Positions 8,807 through 17,921 of a DNA stretch of 64,000 nt are shown here, in pieces (positions within the stretch are counted from its first letter, which is position 1; each line of letters begins with the position of its first letter). The DNA is from Nocardia vulneris. Its GTDB lineage: Bacteria > Actinomycetota > Actinomycetes > Mycobacteriales > Mycobacteriaceae. The position numbers and the translations under genes are program-made. The stretch lies in assembly GCF_001613425.1 (NCBI RefSeq), contig NZ_BDCI01000004.1, forward strand, positions 372,001-436,000. The letters run 5' to 3'. The notes under the pieces are model-generated. The model saw nothing but the letters and a program-made list of their open reading frames with translations, ran no database searches and had not been told where the DNA came from.

Positions 8807-10249
8807 ATGCGGGTATCCACAACGAGGTGGCAACGACACCGGGTTCGGGCGGTAATGCTTTCCGCCATCACGGTGTTGGCGGTGCAACTGACCGGCGGCA
8901 TGGCCGCGGCCGCGCCGGAGACCAAGGCCGAGGTGCCGATCGATCCGTTACCGGTCGCGGTACTCCCCCCAGAACTCGATCCGTTCTACCGAGCGCCGGC
9001 GAGTGCGATCGAGGCCGCCGCGCCCGGGGATATCCTGAAGGCGCGCTTGATCACCCCGGCCGCGTTGAACGTGATCCCCATGAACGTGGACGCCTGGCAG
9101 GTGCTGTATCGCACCAACGACAGCCACGGCCAAGCCATCGCCACCGTGACCACTTTGATCAAGCCGCGCGGGCCCGCTCCCGAAGGCGGGCGAAAGCTGT
9201 TGTCCTACCAGGTGGCCGAAGACTCCACCGCGATGTACTGCGCGCCGTCCTACGGCATCCAGCAGGGCAGCATCCCGATCTTCTCCGACTTCGTGAACAT
9301 GGGCGAAGCGAATCTCGCTGTCCTGGAAGCGGTATCGAACGGCTACGCCCTGTCCATGCCTGACTACCAGGGCCCGAACTCGGCTTTCGGCGCCGCCGTC
9401 ATCGGCGGGCAAGCAACGCTGGACGCCATGCGCGCGGCGATAAAGTTCACCCCTTTGGAACTGTCCGCCGGGAATGACACGCGCATCGCCGCGCTCGGCT
9501 ACTCGGGCGGCTCCATCCCTACCGGCTGGCTCACGGAACACGCCAAAGACTATGCCCCAGAACTGAATATCGTGGGTATCGGCCTCGGCGGTGTCGCCAT
9601 GGCCGACTTGCCCGCGGTCATCCGGCAGAACAACTTCAACATCGGCGCCGGACTGATCGGTGGCGCCTTCTCGGGCTTCGCCACCGAATACCCCGGCGTG
9701 AAACAGGTACTGGAGACCAGGACCGACTGGTTCACCCGGTTCACCATGACCGTGAAAAGCTTTCTGTGCCACAGCCCTTACGGTTCGGCCACTTTCCCGT
9801 TCTGGAACTACCTCGGTGGCTACACCGGCCCCGAGCCCGGCGGCATCCTGGCCGAACCCGCCATTGTCGACGCGATCAACGACAACGCACTGGGTAAGCA
9901 ACGACCCACCGTGCCGATGTACGTCTACCACGCGCAGAGCGACGAGCTGATCCCCTACGCAGGCACCGACCGACTGATCGACTGGTACTGCGACGACCCC
10001 GGCCAATCCATCACCTACGACAGCGAATACTTCGCCGAACACATTTCCGGGCTGCTCACCTGGATCCCCCGCGCCTATGACTTCGTCGTCGACCGCCTCG
10101 AAGACCGTCCCGCCCAACCCGGTTGCCGGACCAACAAACAATTCAGCACCCTCGCCGAGGGCGACGTCGTCGACTTGCTCGTCCAGAAATGGCCCGCCCT
10201 GGCCGGACTGCTCACCGGACAGCAGGTCGGACGCACACCCGGCCGCTGA
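8807..10249 (+). CDS. secreted lipase, LIP family
   Basis: The product is a 480-residue exported lipase/esterase. Residues 1-35 are a signal peptide (basic MRVSTTRWQRHR, hydrophobic core, GGMAAAAPE cleavage region). The nucleophile elbow GYSGGS lies near residue 232, and PMYVYHAQSDELIPY near residue 370 carries the catalytic Asp, as in CAL-A-like secretory lipases that hydrolyse long-chain acylglycerols. The ATG at 8807 has GAGG 6 bases upstream; longer in-frame readings run back through the operator region and are rejected. It is divergent from the TetR gene and probably repressed by it. Confidence 0.85.
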   Translation: MRVSTTRWQRHRVRAVMLSAITVLAVQLTGGMAAAAPETKAEVPIDPLPVAVLPPELDPFYRAPASAIEAAAPGDILKARLITPAALNVIPMNVDAWQVLYRTNDSHGQAIATVTTLIKPRGPAPEGGRKLLSYQVAEDSTAMYCAPSYGIQQGSIPIFSDFVNMGEANLAVLEAVSNGYALSMPDYQGPNSAFGAAVIGGQATLDAMRAAIKFTPLELSAGNDTRIAALGYSGGSIPTGWLTEHAKDYAPELNIVGIGLGGVAMADLPAVIRQNNFNIGAGLIGGAFSGFATEYPGVKQVLETRTDWFTRFTMTVKSFLCHSPYGSATFPFWNYLGGYTGPEPGGILAEPAIVDAINDNALGKQRPTVPMYVYHAQSDELIPYAGTDRLIDWYCDDPGQSITYDSEYFAEHISGLLTWIPRAYDFVVDRLEDRPAQPGCRTNKQFSTLAEGDVVDLLVQKWPALAGLLTGQQVGRTPGR

Positions 10250-10288
10250 CTCCGCCGCGAGACCACTGGTCTGTTGAAGGAGCCGACG

Positions 10289-11215
10289 ATGCAACCAGCG
10301 CCCGAGCGCTACGAGCCGACCCCGAACCGCGAATCACCCGGTGCGTTCGCGGCAAAGCTCAACGCCCTGATCGACCGATGGCAAGAACAGCACAGCAAGA
10401 CACTGAGCAATGAACAACTCCGCCGAGAACTCGACCGTCGCGGCTGCCGCATCTCCTCGCCCTATCTGTCGCAACTGCGCCGGGGCATCCGCACCGAGCC
10501 CTCCGCGAAGGTCATCACTACGCTGGCAACGTTTTTCGAAGTCGAGGACGACTATTTCACCGAAGGCCCCGAGCTCGGTTCCAGCCACTGGAACGAAGCT
10601 CTCGCCGCGAAACTGTCCGATACCGCGCTACGGCGGTTGGTTCGCGCCTCGGCCGCGTTGTCCAGCGAATCCATCAAACGCCTGTCCACCCTCGCCGCCC
10701 TGCTCCAAATCTCCGAAGCCACACCCGATTCGCACGAGCGACCCGACGATCGAGAAGTTCCCGCAATGAATGGACATATCGTGCGCGGCTTCGACGCCGA
10801 ACGCTTCGACGCGATTCGACGCCGGCAGGGCTTCTCGATCGCCGACCTCGCCCGGCACAGCGGCGTCGGGGTGACCACGGTCTACGGCTGGTGTACCGGC
10901 ATCAGCCGACCACAGGTCCATCTCCTGCACCGGGTCGCCGCCGTGCTCGAGGTCGGGATGGACGAGATTCTCGACCTGCCGATCAACACCCGGTCACTGG
11001 CCGAATACCGTTGGCTGGCCGGCCTGATCCAGTCCCAGGTCGCCTGGACACTGGGGATGCGCACCGATGCCTTCGCCCAAATCGAGCGCGGCAGAACCCG
11101 ATTGTCCGAGGAACGAGCCCAGCACCTGGCAACGCTCTACGAGACGACCGCGGACGCGATACATGCGGCTTGGCAGCGAGCGGAGCAACGCAGCACCGGT
11201 GACCTCCCGCGCTGA
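10289..11215 (+). CDS. EspR-like regulator with a second XRE HTH domain
   Basis: The product has 308 residues. The N-terminal part (about 10-80), with ISSPYLSQLRRGIRTEPS and an AALANFF-like helix, resembles the DNA-binding region of mycobacterial EspR, a nucleoid-associated regulator of ESX-1. A second HTH of XRE type follows (about 175-235; SIADLARHSGVGVTTVYGW) and a third helix-rich region ends the protein. This tandem layout is unlike the single-HTH EspR. The ATG at 10289 is chosen because GAAGGAG lies 6 bases upstream; the TTG at 10274 overlaps that site. No ESX genes are near. Confidence 0.65.
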   Translation: MQPAPERYEPTPNRESPGAFAAKLNALIDRWQEQHSKTLSNEQLRRELDRRGCRISSPYLSQLRRGIRTEPSAKVITTLATFFEVEDDYFTEGPELGSSHWNEALAAKLSDTALRRLVRASAALSSESIKRLSTLAALLQISEATPDSHERPDDREVPAMNGHIVRGFDAERFDAIRRRQGFSIADLARHSGVGVTTVYGWCTGISRPQVHLLHRVAAVLEVGMDEILDLPINTRSLAEYRWLAGLIQSQVAWTLGMRTDAFAQIERGRTRLSEERAQHLATLYETTADAIHAAWQRAEQRSTGDLPR

Positions 11216-11223
11216 GGACCGAA

Positions 11224-11270
11224 GGTGCGCTCGGCGTGCCGATCTCGCGATCGAGCACACCGAGCGCACC
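11224..11270. terminator. strong stem-loop between convergent genes
   Basis: GGTGCGCTCGG (11224-11234) pairs perfectly with CCGAGCGCACC (11260-11270). It lies just after the EspR-like gene and before the stop of the convergent secreted hydrolase, so it can end both transcripts. Confidence 0.65.
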
Positions 11271-11298
11271 GTTCTCAGCGTTCGAGGAGCAGGGTTGT

Positions 11299-13056
11299 CT
11301 AGCCGAGCGTCCGGATGAAACGGGCGAGGGTTTCCCCGCTGTAGTCCGGGCTTCCGTCGTTCTGCACCGCGGCGGCGCCGATGGTGTCGACGTGGTTGTA
11401 GCCGGGCAGGGTGACGACGGTCGACGACGGCGGCGTCGGGAAGAGCGCACCGACCGCGGCTTGCACGACGCTGTCCTGCGCGAAGGCGGCGTAATTGGGT
11501 TTGGTGCGGCTCATGCCGTGGTAGCGCAGTCCGTTCAGCTCACCGCTGCGCGCACCGCCGTAGCCCGCACCGATATCCACCACCACGCGCAGCGGAAAGT
11601 AGGTCTCCCAGTATGCGTATGGCGAGCCCATCGCGAGTTGCCTTGCGGCATCACGGATATCGGCGGTCTCATGCGCAGGCGCGGTGTACCCGATGCCCAG
11701 GACGTCGTCGTAGTTGCGCCAGGTGTAGAGCGCACCGCGGTCGGTCGGCGCGACGCGCGTCTGCGGGCCGGCGCCCAACCTGAGGTAGTTGCCGAGCAGC
11801 GGTATCTGCGTGACGGATCCTGGATTCGGGAAGGTCTTCTCCTCGACCGGTCCGCCGGCCAGCGCGCCCAGTCCCTGCTGGAAAAGCGTGAAATTGGAGG
11901 AGTTGTTGTCGATCAACACGCCGAGCAGGGCGGAATTGGTGAATCGGTAGTCGCGCATGGTGCCGGTGCCGTCGGCGCCGTTGGTGGCGAAGGCACTCCA
12001 ACTGCGGGCGAACAGGTAGTTGAGCGTCGTGTCCATCTCCAGGTCGTGCGGGATATGCGCGAGCAGGCTGCTCTCCCCGTCGGGATCCAGATGCGCGGCC
12101 AACCCAGCCAGCCGCAGCAGCAGGAATCCCTTGGTGCCGATCACCGGCAACGGACCGAAGGTGCGCGGCAGCAGCCCCGCCCGGAATCCGTTCTGCACCA
12201 CCGTCTCCGCAGGCGAGACAAGCGCATTGGTGATGTCGTGCAGCAACGGGGTGTTCTGGATGGCGACCGGATCGGAGGAGATGATCGAGTCCTGCGCGGC
12301 AAAGGCCGCACACTGATCCGCGCCCGGACGCCCGTCGAAGTCCCAGTCGGCGAAGAAGCCGGTCACCAGGCCGCCCAACGAGATTCCGGTGCAGACGAAC
12401 CGCCGCTGCCGCTCGGCCTGCTCGGGCACCTCCGCCAGCATCACCTCGTATTGGTCCCGCACCACGCGTTCGAGACCCATGAAATCGAGCACCGGCAGTT
12501 CGGCCGAAGTCTTGATTCCCGGGAACACCTTGCCGTCCAACGGTTTTCCGTTGAAGTAGTAGTCGACCGCGTCGAGGTAGTCGCCGCTGCGCAGCGCGTA
12601 GTCGAAACCCTCGGTCTCGTCGAGGCACGCGCTGCGCCGTCCCAGCGCCCAGAATTCGATCTGCTGCCCCATGGCCCGCGCCGAATGCACGGTATTGAAC
12701 GCGACGCTGTCGGAGTTCTGCGCGCCACCACCGAGCCCCTGCTCCTGGATCGCGATGTGCGCCGCGTCCGCCGACGCGGCGGGCCCGTCCACGGATCGAT
12801 ACCGCAGATACCCGACCCGATCGCAGGCCGCCGGATGTGCGGGCGCGTCCGCGGGCAACGGCAGCAGATAGCTGACGTACGACGTAATGACCCCGTCCCG
12901 CGTCGACAGCACCTGTTCCTGCCGATCGCTCGCCGCACTCACCGGCTCCGGGTCGGCCCCCGCCACCCCGGCCTGTGTCATCGATGCCACCACCGCGGCT
13001 GCCATGAGAGCGGTGACCCCCCGTCGGCGCGCCGCCGACCAAACCACACTGTCCAT
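11299..13056 (-). CDS. secreted alpha/beta-hydrolase-like protein of unknown function
   Basis: The product has 585 residues. Residues 1-34 form a signal peptide ending VAGAD. A GISLGG nucleophile elbow occurs near residue 225, inside a context typical of large secreted esterase-like proteins of Nocardia and Rhodococcus. A late GYNHVDTIGA segment could supply the catalytic His. The body is otherwise not a family I recognise. The ATG at 13056 has GGAAGG 9 bases upstream. The gene stands alone, ends at a shared stem-loop, and is preceded by 370 bases lacking an intact gene. Confidence 0.65.
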   Translation of the reverse strand: MDSVVWSAARRRGVTALMAAAVVASMTQAGVAGADPEPVSAASDRQEQVLSTRDGVITSYVSYLLPLPADAPAHPAACDRVGYLRYRSVDGPAASADAAHIAIQEQGLGGGAQNSDSVAFNTVHSARAMGQQIEFWALGRRSACLDETEGFDYALRSGDYLDAVDYYFNGKPLDGKVFPGIKTSAELPVLDFMGLERVVRDQYEVMLAEVPEQAERQRRFVCTGISLGGLVTGFFADWDFDGRPGADQCAAFAAQDSIISSDPVAIQNTPLLHDITNALVSPAETVVQNGFRAGLLPRTFGPLPVIGTKGFLLLRLAGLAAHLDPDGESSLLAHIPHDLEMDTTLNYLFARSWSAFATNGADGTGTMRDYRFTNSALLGVLIDNNSSNFTLFQQGLGALAGGPVEEKTFPNPGSVTQIPLLGNYLRLGAGPQTRVAPTDRGALYTWRNYDDVLGIGYTAPAHETADIRDAARQLAMGSPYAYWETYFPLRVVVDIGAGYGGARSGELNGLRYHGMSRTKPNYAAFAQDSVVQAAVGALFPTPPSSTVVTLPGYNHVDTIGAAAVQNDGSPDYSGETLARFIRTLG

Positions 13057-13426
13057 GCGGAGGAGCCTTCCAGCGGTGCCCGCGGCCGAACTACTGGCAA
13101 ATCACTAGTGTTTTCCAGAATGCGTTGTTCAACTGCAAGGGCCACGTCCACCCGACGGTTTCAGCAGACTCCCGCAACAGAATTCGTGCCGCCCGGCTCG
13201 GGTCAGCGACCGAAGTCGTCGCGGTGCACGGCCGCCCACTCCGCGAAATTTTGCGGACGGACGCCCCAGGTTTCGAAAAGCTCGGCGGCTGCCCAGCGCG
13301 ATGCTCTGCTCGTGGAAGAGCTCTGGGCGGGCAAGGCCGGGACGTGGTGCCGCGGCTGATCCGATTTTTTCAAGAGTCGACTCGGGAGCCCTGCCAGCCC
13401 CGGAGACGAGGTGAAGCCGAGGTACC
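13057..13426. other. intergenic region with a possible gene remnant
   Basis: No intact gene is visible in this 370-base gap between two divergent genes. It must hold the promoters of the secreted hydrolase and the sigma factor. A short minus-strand peptide resembling the end of an NAD(P)-binding protein lies at 13203-13295. Confidence 0.5.
13203..13295 (-). pseudogene. possible C-terminal remnant of an NmrA-like reductase
   Basis: Translated on the minus strand, this stretch ends in FAEWAAVHRDDFGR and a TGA stop. That resembles the end of NmrA/NAD(P)H-binding proteins, which commonly finish with a similar FxEWxxxHxxxF segment. No start or Rossmann motif is present upstream in frame. The match is short and may be chance. 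Confidence 0.25.
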
Positions 13427-14479
13427 GTGACGGTCATGGGCGATGGCTCCAACCGGGTGAGCGATTCACGGCAGACCGATGAGTCCGCTGCCACAAGTCT
13501 TTTGGTAGCGGCACGTTCGGGTGACGGCGATGCGTTCGGACGGCTGGTCGGGCCGTTTCGCGATGAGTTGCGTGCCCACTGCTATCGAATGCTGGGGTCT
13601 GTTCATGATGCCGAGGACGCAGTCCAGGAAACCCTGGATCGCGCCTGGCGCAGCCTGCAGAACTTCGAGGATCGGGGGTCGATCCGACCGTGGCTGTACA
13701 AGATCGCAACGAACCGGTCGCTGACGATCATCGAGCGTCGCGGGCGACGTGAGCTGCCCACCGATTTGGCTGCGGACGCTACCCCGCGAGCCGAGGCGAC
13801 GTGGCTGGAACCCTATCCGGATCACCTGATGGGCTGGACGGCGCAGTTGAGCCCGGAAGCTCGAGTCATCGCACGAGAAACCGTGGAGTTGGCGTTCGTC
13901 GCTGCGCTGCAACACCTTTCGGCTCTACAACGCGCCGTGCTCCTCCTACGCGATGTGCTCGGCTTCGCCGCGGGCGAGGTCGCCGCACTCCTGGACACCA
14001 CGGTGCCTGCGGTGAACAGCGCACTGCAGCGGGCACGCAAGGTGCAGGCCGACCTGCTTCCGGCGACCACGCAACACCGGACGCTCGACGCGCTGGGCGA
14101 GGTCGCTCAGCGGGACCTGGCAAAGAAGTACCTGCTCGCGTGGGAGGCGGGCGACGTGGACACGATCGTGGCGATGCTGACCGACGACGTCCGGTACTCG
14201 ATGCCACCGCTGCACATCTGGTACGAGGGGCGCGACGGGGTACGCGAGTTCCTGGTCGATACCGCCTTGCGGCATCGCTGGCGGTTCCGGCCGGTGCGGG
14301 CGAACGGGCAGATCGCGTTCGGAACCTACCGGTGGGAGACAGAACAGGGCGTGTACGTCCCGTCCGGCCTGGATTTGCTGCTGGTACGCGATCGGCAGGT
14401 GGCGGAAGTGGTCTCGTTCCTCGACGCCGACTTCCCGTCCTTCGGTCTGCCGCCACAGCTGAGAGAAAAAGATCTGTAA
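13427..14479 (+). CDS. ECF sigma factor with C-terminal SnoaL-like domain
   Basis: The product has 350 residues. Sigma-2 covers about 28-95 ([29 protein letters not shown]) and sigma-4 about 150-205 ([17 protein letters not shown] then a helix-turn-helix). A SnoaL/NTF2-like domain fills residues about 220-340 ([21 protein letters not shown]). This is the layout of actinobacterial SigG/SigJ-type ECF factors, where the extra domain modulates activity and no anti-sigma gene is needed. None is adjacent here. The GTG at 13427 has GAGG 4 bases upstream. The next gene encodes a separate SnoaL-like protein. Confidence 0.85.
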   Translation: MTVMGDGSNRVSDSRQTDESAATSLLVAARSGDGDAFGRLVGPFRDELRAHCYRMLGSVHDAEDAVQETLDRAWRSLQNFEDRGSIRPWLYKIATNRSLTIIERRGRRELPTDLAADATPRAEATWLEPYPDHLMGWTAQLSPEARVIARETVELAFVAALQHLSALQRAVLLLRDVLGFAAGEVAALLDTTVPAVNSALQRARKVQADLLPATTQHRTLDALGEVAQRDLAKKYLLAWEAGDVDTIVAMLTDDVRYSMPPLHIWYEGRDGVREFLVDTALRHRWRFRPVRANGQIAFGTYRWETEQGVYVPSGLDLLLVRDRQVAEVVSFLDADFPSFGLPPQLREKDL

Positions 14480-14503
14480 ACGGCGATGAGTTTGCCGGAC
14501 GGC

Positions 14504-14533
14504 CCGGGTTGTAGTGCTGACATAACAACCCGG
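14504..14533. promoter_or_regulatory. inverted repeat before the SnoaL-like gene
   Basis: CCGGGTTGT (14504-14512) and ACAACCCGG (14525-14533) form a perfect 9-bp dyad with a 12-base gap. It sits in the 70-bp gap after the sigma-factor gene and reaches the ribosome-binding region of the 14550 gene. It may be an operator or an RNA hairpin limiting read-through. Confidence 0.4.
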
Positions 14534-14549
14534 AAGGACCGAGCAGACC

Positions 14550-15041
14550 ATGTCCACAGACGAGAAGCAGATCCGCGCACTGATCGAGCATTGGGCCGAG
14601 TCGGTGCACCACGGCGACCTCCCCGCGGTCCTCGCCGACCATGCCGAGGACATCGTGATGTTCGACGTACCGCCACCGCAGCAGGGCGTGCGCGGCCTCG
14701 ACGCCTACCGCGACACTTGGCCGCCGTTCTTCCAATGGCAGGCCCAGGGCGCCGCCTTCGACATCGAGTCACTCGACATCACCGCCGGTGCCGACGTCGC
14801 CTTCGCCCACGCCCTGCTGCGGTGCGGAACCGAGCACAACTTTCTCCGCAATCCCGACAACCGACTGCGGTTGACCTTCGGCCTGCGCAAACAGGACGGT
14901 CGATGGGTCGTCGCGCACGAGCACCATTCCTTCCCGCTCGACACGGACAGCCCTGAGACCGAGCAAGCCGACGTCGCCGCAGAGCAGGACTTCGACCTCC
15001 CCCACAGCCCGGCTCCCCACATCCAGGAAAGCAATCGCTGA
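14550..15041 (+). CDS. SnoaL/SgcJ-like NTF2-fold protein
   Basis: The product has 163 residues and a single NTF2-like cone fold. The N-terminal helix EKQIRALIEHWAESVHHGD and the strand LTFGLRKQDGRWVVAHEHHS are typical of SgcJ/EcaC-type proteins. The last 25 residues are acidic and probably unstructured. Members act as small hydrolases or cyclases or only bind ligands; the substrate is unknown. A GGAAGG site lies 11 bases before the ATG. It follows the ECF sigma-factor gene by 70 bases and may be co-transcribed or under its control. Confidence 0.7.
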   Translation: MSTDEKQIRALIEHWAESVHHGDLPAVLADHAEDIVMFDVPPPQQGVRGLDAYRDTWPPFFQWQAQGAAFDIESLDITAGADVAFAHALLRCGTEHNFLRNPDNRLRLTFGLRKQDGRWVVAHEHHSFPLDTDSPETEQADVAAEQDFDLPHSPAPHIQESNR

Positions 15042-15062
15042 GGTCGGTAGCAGCGCCATCCC

Positions 15063-15167
15063 TCAGCGCGGGGTGAGGGTGACGGTGGCGGTGGTCGGGC
15101 CGGTGGAGGTCCAGGTCACGGCGATCGTGGGATAGCCCTGACGGCCGAAGTTGCCGGTGCTGCCGAT
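15063..15167 (-). pseudogene. short 3' gene remnant
   Basis: On the minus strand this stretch encodes 34 residues ending in TATVTLTPR and a TGA stop, with a stop codon immediately upstream at 15168-15170 in the same frame. The Thr-rich beta-strand pattern looks like the end of a secreted or lipoprotein domain. There is no start and no longer homologous frame nearby. It may be a decayed gene end. Confidence 0.2.
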
Positions 15168-15178
15168 TCACCTCTCGG

Positions 15179-16564
15179 TCAGGGATTGATCACGGCGTCG
15201 AAGGCGGTGCGGACGTCGGTGTCGGCGGACTGGACGTACTTCGCACCGACACGGTCGTCAGCGGTCGAGAACAGCGTGGGCGGGCAGGTCGCGCCGGTGA
15301 TCTGGATGCGAGTGTCGAGCACCGGCTTTCCGGTGCGTACCTCGAAGACACGCAACGGTATCGCCTTCTTGTGGAACGGCACGTCCGACAGACGGTGGGT
15401 GAGTTCCGAACGGTAAGTGCATGTTTCGACGACGTCACCGAATTCGGTCGGTCCGGCGCAGATCACGATCACCGCGTCCGCGGCATCGCCGGCCCGCCAC
15501 TCGGCCGGGAACGCGGCGGTGTCGAAGTCGTTCCCGAACAGCAAGGCGCGGTTGGGGTTTGCGCTGCGGTACGGCGCCGCAGCGCTGTATGGCTGCGGTG
15601 CGCGGCAGTACGCGGGCTGTGCACCGGGCGTCTGCGGCTGCAACAGCCCGCGCACCGTCGCCAGTTCGATCGCCTGAACGGCTTTGCGCAGTCCCGCTTT
15701 TGCCTGATCGAAAAGCGGGTGCCACGGATACTGGTCGAGCAGGTGCTGGTAGCGGTCCCTGGCGCCGGCCCAGTTGCCGACCGTCATCAGATCTGCGGCG
15801 CAGCCGAACAGCGCCCAAGGGGCGATGGCAGGCACTGCGTCTGTAGCGCGCCGACGGACGTCGTCGTCGAAGGGATGCTCCACGAGCCAATCGGTGACGG
15901 CGGCAGCCGCACAGTCCTCGCTGCCGTCGGGCAGCCGCTGGAGCAGATCGTCGAGAACTCGCCGCGCCATCGCCCCGTGACCGGGCAACTCGGTCAACAC
16001 CGTGTCCAGCAGCGCGAATCCTCTTGCTAGGGAAGACGTGTCGCCGGTCAGCGCCAGGCTGAACTCGTCTGCGGCGCGACGCAGGAGCGCGCATGCTCGA
16101 TCGGTACGTTCGATACGCGCGGCGCGGGGCGCCGCCGCCACCCGATCACCGATCCACAGCCGAGCGGCGGCAAGACGGCCCTGCACGCAATCGCCGCCGC
16201 GCCTGGCTTCGGCGATCTGGCGGTCGATGTGCACGGCCTCCATCCGCAGCACCACGACGACACCCACCACCAGAAGGGTCACGGCGAGCGCGACCGCCCG
16301 CCGAACCCGCACCCCGCCCGCGGGTTCGGCGACGGTCGCCGCCACGCGGCTGCCGTGCACGATCAGCGCTGCCCACCACAGCAGCACGACGAGATCGAGC
16401 CACATCGCTCGCACGAATACCGTCTGCACGACGACGACACAGACCGTCACCGCAGTCGTGACGAGGGCCGACCGCCACCGCCGCACCATCAGGTAGCCGA
16501 GCCCGAGCAGCGACGCGTTGCCGATCGCTACCCAGATCCGGCCGGGCCGCCGCATGGCATGCAC
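15179..16564 (-). CDS. membrane protein with TPR-like soluble domain, unknown function
   Basis: The product has about 461 residues. Four hydrophobic segments lie within residues about 10-120 (for example LVVLLWWAALIVHGS and LAVTLLVVGVVVVL). They are followed by a helix-rich region (about 130-330) that resembles tetratricopeptide packing, and a C-terminal beta-rich domain containing paired Cys residues. The GTG at 16564 starts 2 bases after the stop of the upstream small gene and is favoured by coupling; ATG 16555 is the alternative. It is the last gene of the kinase/FHA group. I do not recognise the family. Confidence 0.6.
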   Translation of the reverse strand: MHAMRRPGRIWVAIGNASLLGLGYLMVRRWRSALVTTAVTVCVVVVQTVFVRAMWLDLVVLLWWAALIVHGSRVAATVAEPAGGVRVRRAVALAVTLLVVGVVVVLRMEAVHIDRQIAEARRGGDCVQGRLAAARLWIGDRVAAAPRAARIERTDRACALLRRAADEFSLALTGDTSSLARGFALLDTVLTELPGHGAMARRVLDDLLQRLPDGSEDCAAAAVTDWLVEHPFDDDVRRRATDAVPAIAPWALFGCAADLMTVGNWAGARDRYQHLLDQYPWHPLFDQAKAGLRKAVQAIELATVRGLLQPQTPGAQPAYCRAPQPYSAAAPYRSANPNRALLFGNDFDTAAFPAEWRAGDAADAVIVICAGPTEFGDVVETCTYRSELTHRLSDVPFHKKAIPLRVFEVRTGKPVLDTRIQITGATCPPTLFSTADDRVGAKYVQSADTDVRTAFDAVINP

Positions 16565-16566
16565 GA

Positions 16567-16857
16567 TCAGTGACCGGTTCGCACGGGGACGCACTCCAAT
16601 TGCGAAGGGTCGTAATACTTCGCGCGCGCCTTCTCGCACTCCTCGCGGTTCGGATAGGGGCCCGGATCGGGCAGCTGGTAACGGCCCGCCGACCCGGACG
16701 CGACCTGGCCGACAATGGTGCGCGCCTCGGATCGCGACGCGTTCGGCACCAGTGTCGACGGTTCGTATGCGGCCGCGGTGGCAGGTACAGCTGCCGAACA
16801 CAGCGCCGTACCGACCACTGCCGCCGCCAACGAATAGCGGATGCTGTTGTGTGCCAT
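16567..16857 (-). CDS. small secreted protein, unknown function
   Basis: The product has 96 residues. Residues 1-30 are a signal peptide (SLAAAVVGTALCSAAVPATAAA), leaving a mature protein of about 65 residues with two Cys (EECEKA and LECVPV) that may form a disulfide. A conserved-looking PYPNREECEKARAKYY segment suggests a small exported domain. The ATG at 16857 has GAAGGG about 8 bases upstream. It sits between the FHA gene and the membrane-protein gene, with which it is translationally coupled. Confidence 0.65.
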   Translation of the reverse strand: MAHNSIRYSLAAAVVGTALCSAAVPATAAAYEPSTLVPNASRSEARTIVGQVASGSAGRYQLPDPGPYPNREECEKARAKYYDPSQLECVPVRTGH

Positions 16858-17035
16858 GAGAATTGCCCTTCGTTCAGGTATCAGATGCTGCGGGCCCCGA
16901 TCGAACTCCGCGATCAGATATTCGCGCGACCCTCTCCGGACCGGTCCGGGGTTGAATGCACTGAGCCAGAATGGGTTTCGCACAGCAAAGGGCGCGACAG
17001 CGCAATACGCTGCTGTCGCGGCATCGGAGGTGCGC

Positions 17036-17860
17036 CTAGTCGAGCAGGTCGAGATCCCGTGGCACGAGGGTCGACGACTGGATCAGCTCTTGAATCAAGT
17101 TGTGGTTCAGCATGTTCCCGATCGGCTCGGTCAGCTGGTCCCTGGTCAGCCCGGGGACCGGCGCCCGCCCGCAGGCCCGCGCGTACTTCTCGTCCGAGAG
17201 TTTGGCCCGCACCCGGCCGACCAGCTCGGCGACCACCCGGTCGGTCCACCCCGCTTCGGGCTGCACCGTGGCCAGCAGCGTGGCGGTTTCCTTCCAGGTC
17301 CACGGCTGCGGCCAGCGTTCATGGAACAGATACGACTGCCCGAGCGCGACCAGCACCAGTTTCTCGTCCGGCCGCAACGGCCACGGCGGCGCCACGTCGG
17401 TGACATGCTCGTGCCGAGGTGCCCGCACGTCACCGTCGTCGCCGGTGACGTAGACCTCCAGTAGATGCTCACGGTGGTGCGATCCGCGGATGAACATCGG
17501 GGTGTAGCCGGTGTACAGCGGAAACGGCTCCTCCCGCGAAAACAACAGCCGGGCTTCCGGTAGCCGGATGGGCACGGTGCCGGTATTGCTCAGTGCCCAA
17601 CCGGCCCGGTGATAGGTAAGCGTCCCGTGTACTCGGCTGATCCGCAGATCGTCCGGCCCGACCCCGACATCGACCTGTCGCAGATTGCGGCCGAACTCGA
17701 TGACATTGCCCTCCTCGGGACGTCCGCTCACCCCGCCGACCGTCGACTGGACCGAGATGGTGCCCGGCGGCACACCACCGACCCCGCCCGCCAATCCCTG
17801 CGTGGACGGGGCCAACGCGGTCAGTCCGTTTCGCCTGCGCTCCCCTGCTTGTTGCGACAC
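17036..17860 (-). CDS. FHA-domain protein
   Basis: The product has 274 residues. A forkhead-associated domain lies at about 50-115: FGRNLRQ gives the conserved Arg, ISRVHGTL the Ser and His, and a later NTGT the Asn that together grip phosphothreonine. The rest is helical and of unknown role. The GTG at 17860 is chosen because GGAGG lies 5 bases upstream. The gene starts 61 bases after the kinase stop, so the FHA protein is a natural phospho-partner of that kinase. Its C-terminus (about 150-274) has no recognised domain. Confidence 0.8.
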   Translation of the reverse strand: MSQQAGERRRNGLTALAPSTQGLAGGVGGVPPGTISVQSTVGGVSGRPEEGNVIEFGRNLRQVDVGVGPDDLRISRVHGTLTYHRAGWALSNTGTVPIRLPEARLLFSREEPFPLYTGYTPMFIRGSHHREHLLEVYVTGDDGDVRAPRHEHVTDVAPPWPLRPDEKLVLVALGQSYLFHERWPQPWTWKETATLLATVQPEAGWTDRVVAELVGRVRAKLSDEKYARACGRAPVPGLTRDQLTEPIGNMLNHNLIQELIQSSTLVPRDLDLLD

Positions 17861-17921
17861 TTCGGCCTCCTCGACTCGGTGTTCGAGCCTCGCACGCCAC
17901 CCGCCGGACCGGTCCGCACGG

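Noticed and set aside
10274..10288. TTG start for the EspR-like regulator
   Set aside because: The GAAGGAG ribosome-binding site for the ATG at 10289 lies within this stretch.
11236..13359. A 707-codon open frame on the plus strand opposite the secreted hydrolase
   Set aside because: The opposite strand encodes a signal peptide and a GxSxG motif with a good ribosome-binding site; this frame has neither.
13129..13494. A 121-codon minus-strand frame covering the sigma-factor start
   Set aside because: Its composition is Arg/Gly/Pro-rich and it overlaps the supported GTG start and ribosome-binding site of the sigma-factor gene.
15072..15171. Longer minus-strand frame continuing through the SnoaL-like gene
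   Set aside because: It depends on reading the opposite strand of a supported gene; only the last 34 codons in another frame resemble a protein end.
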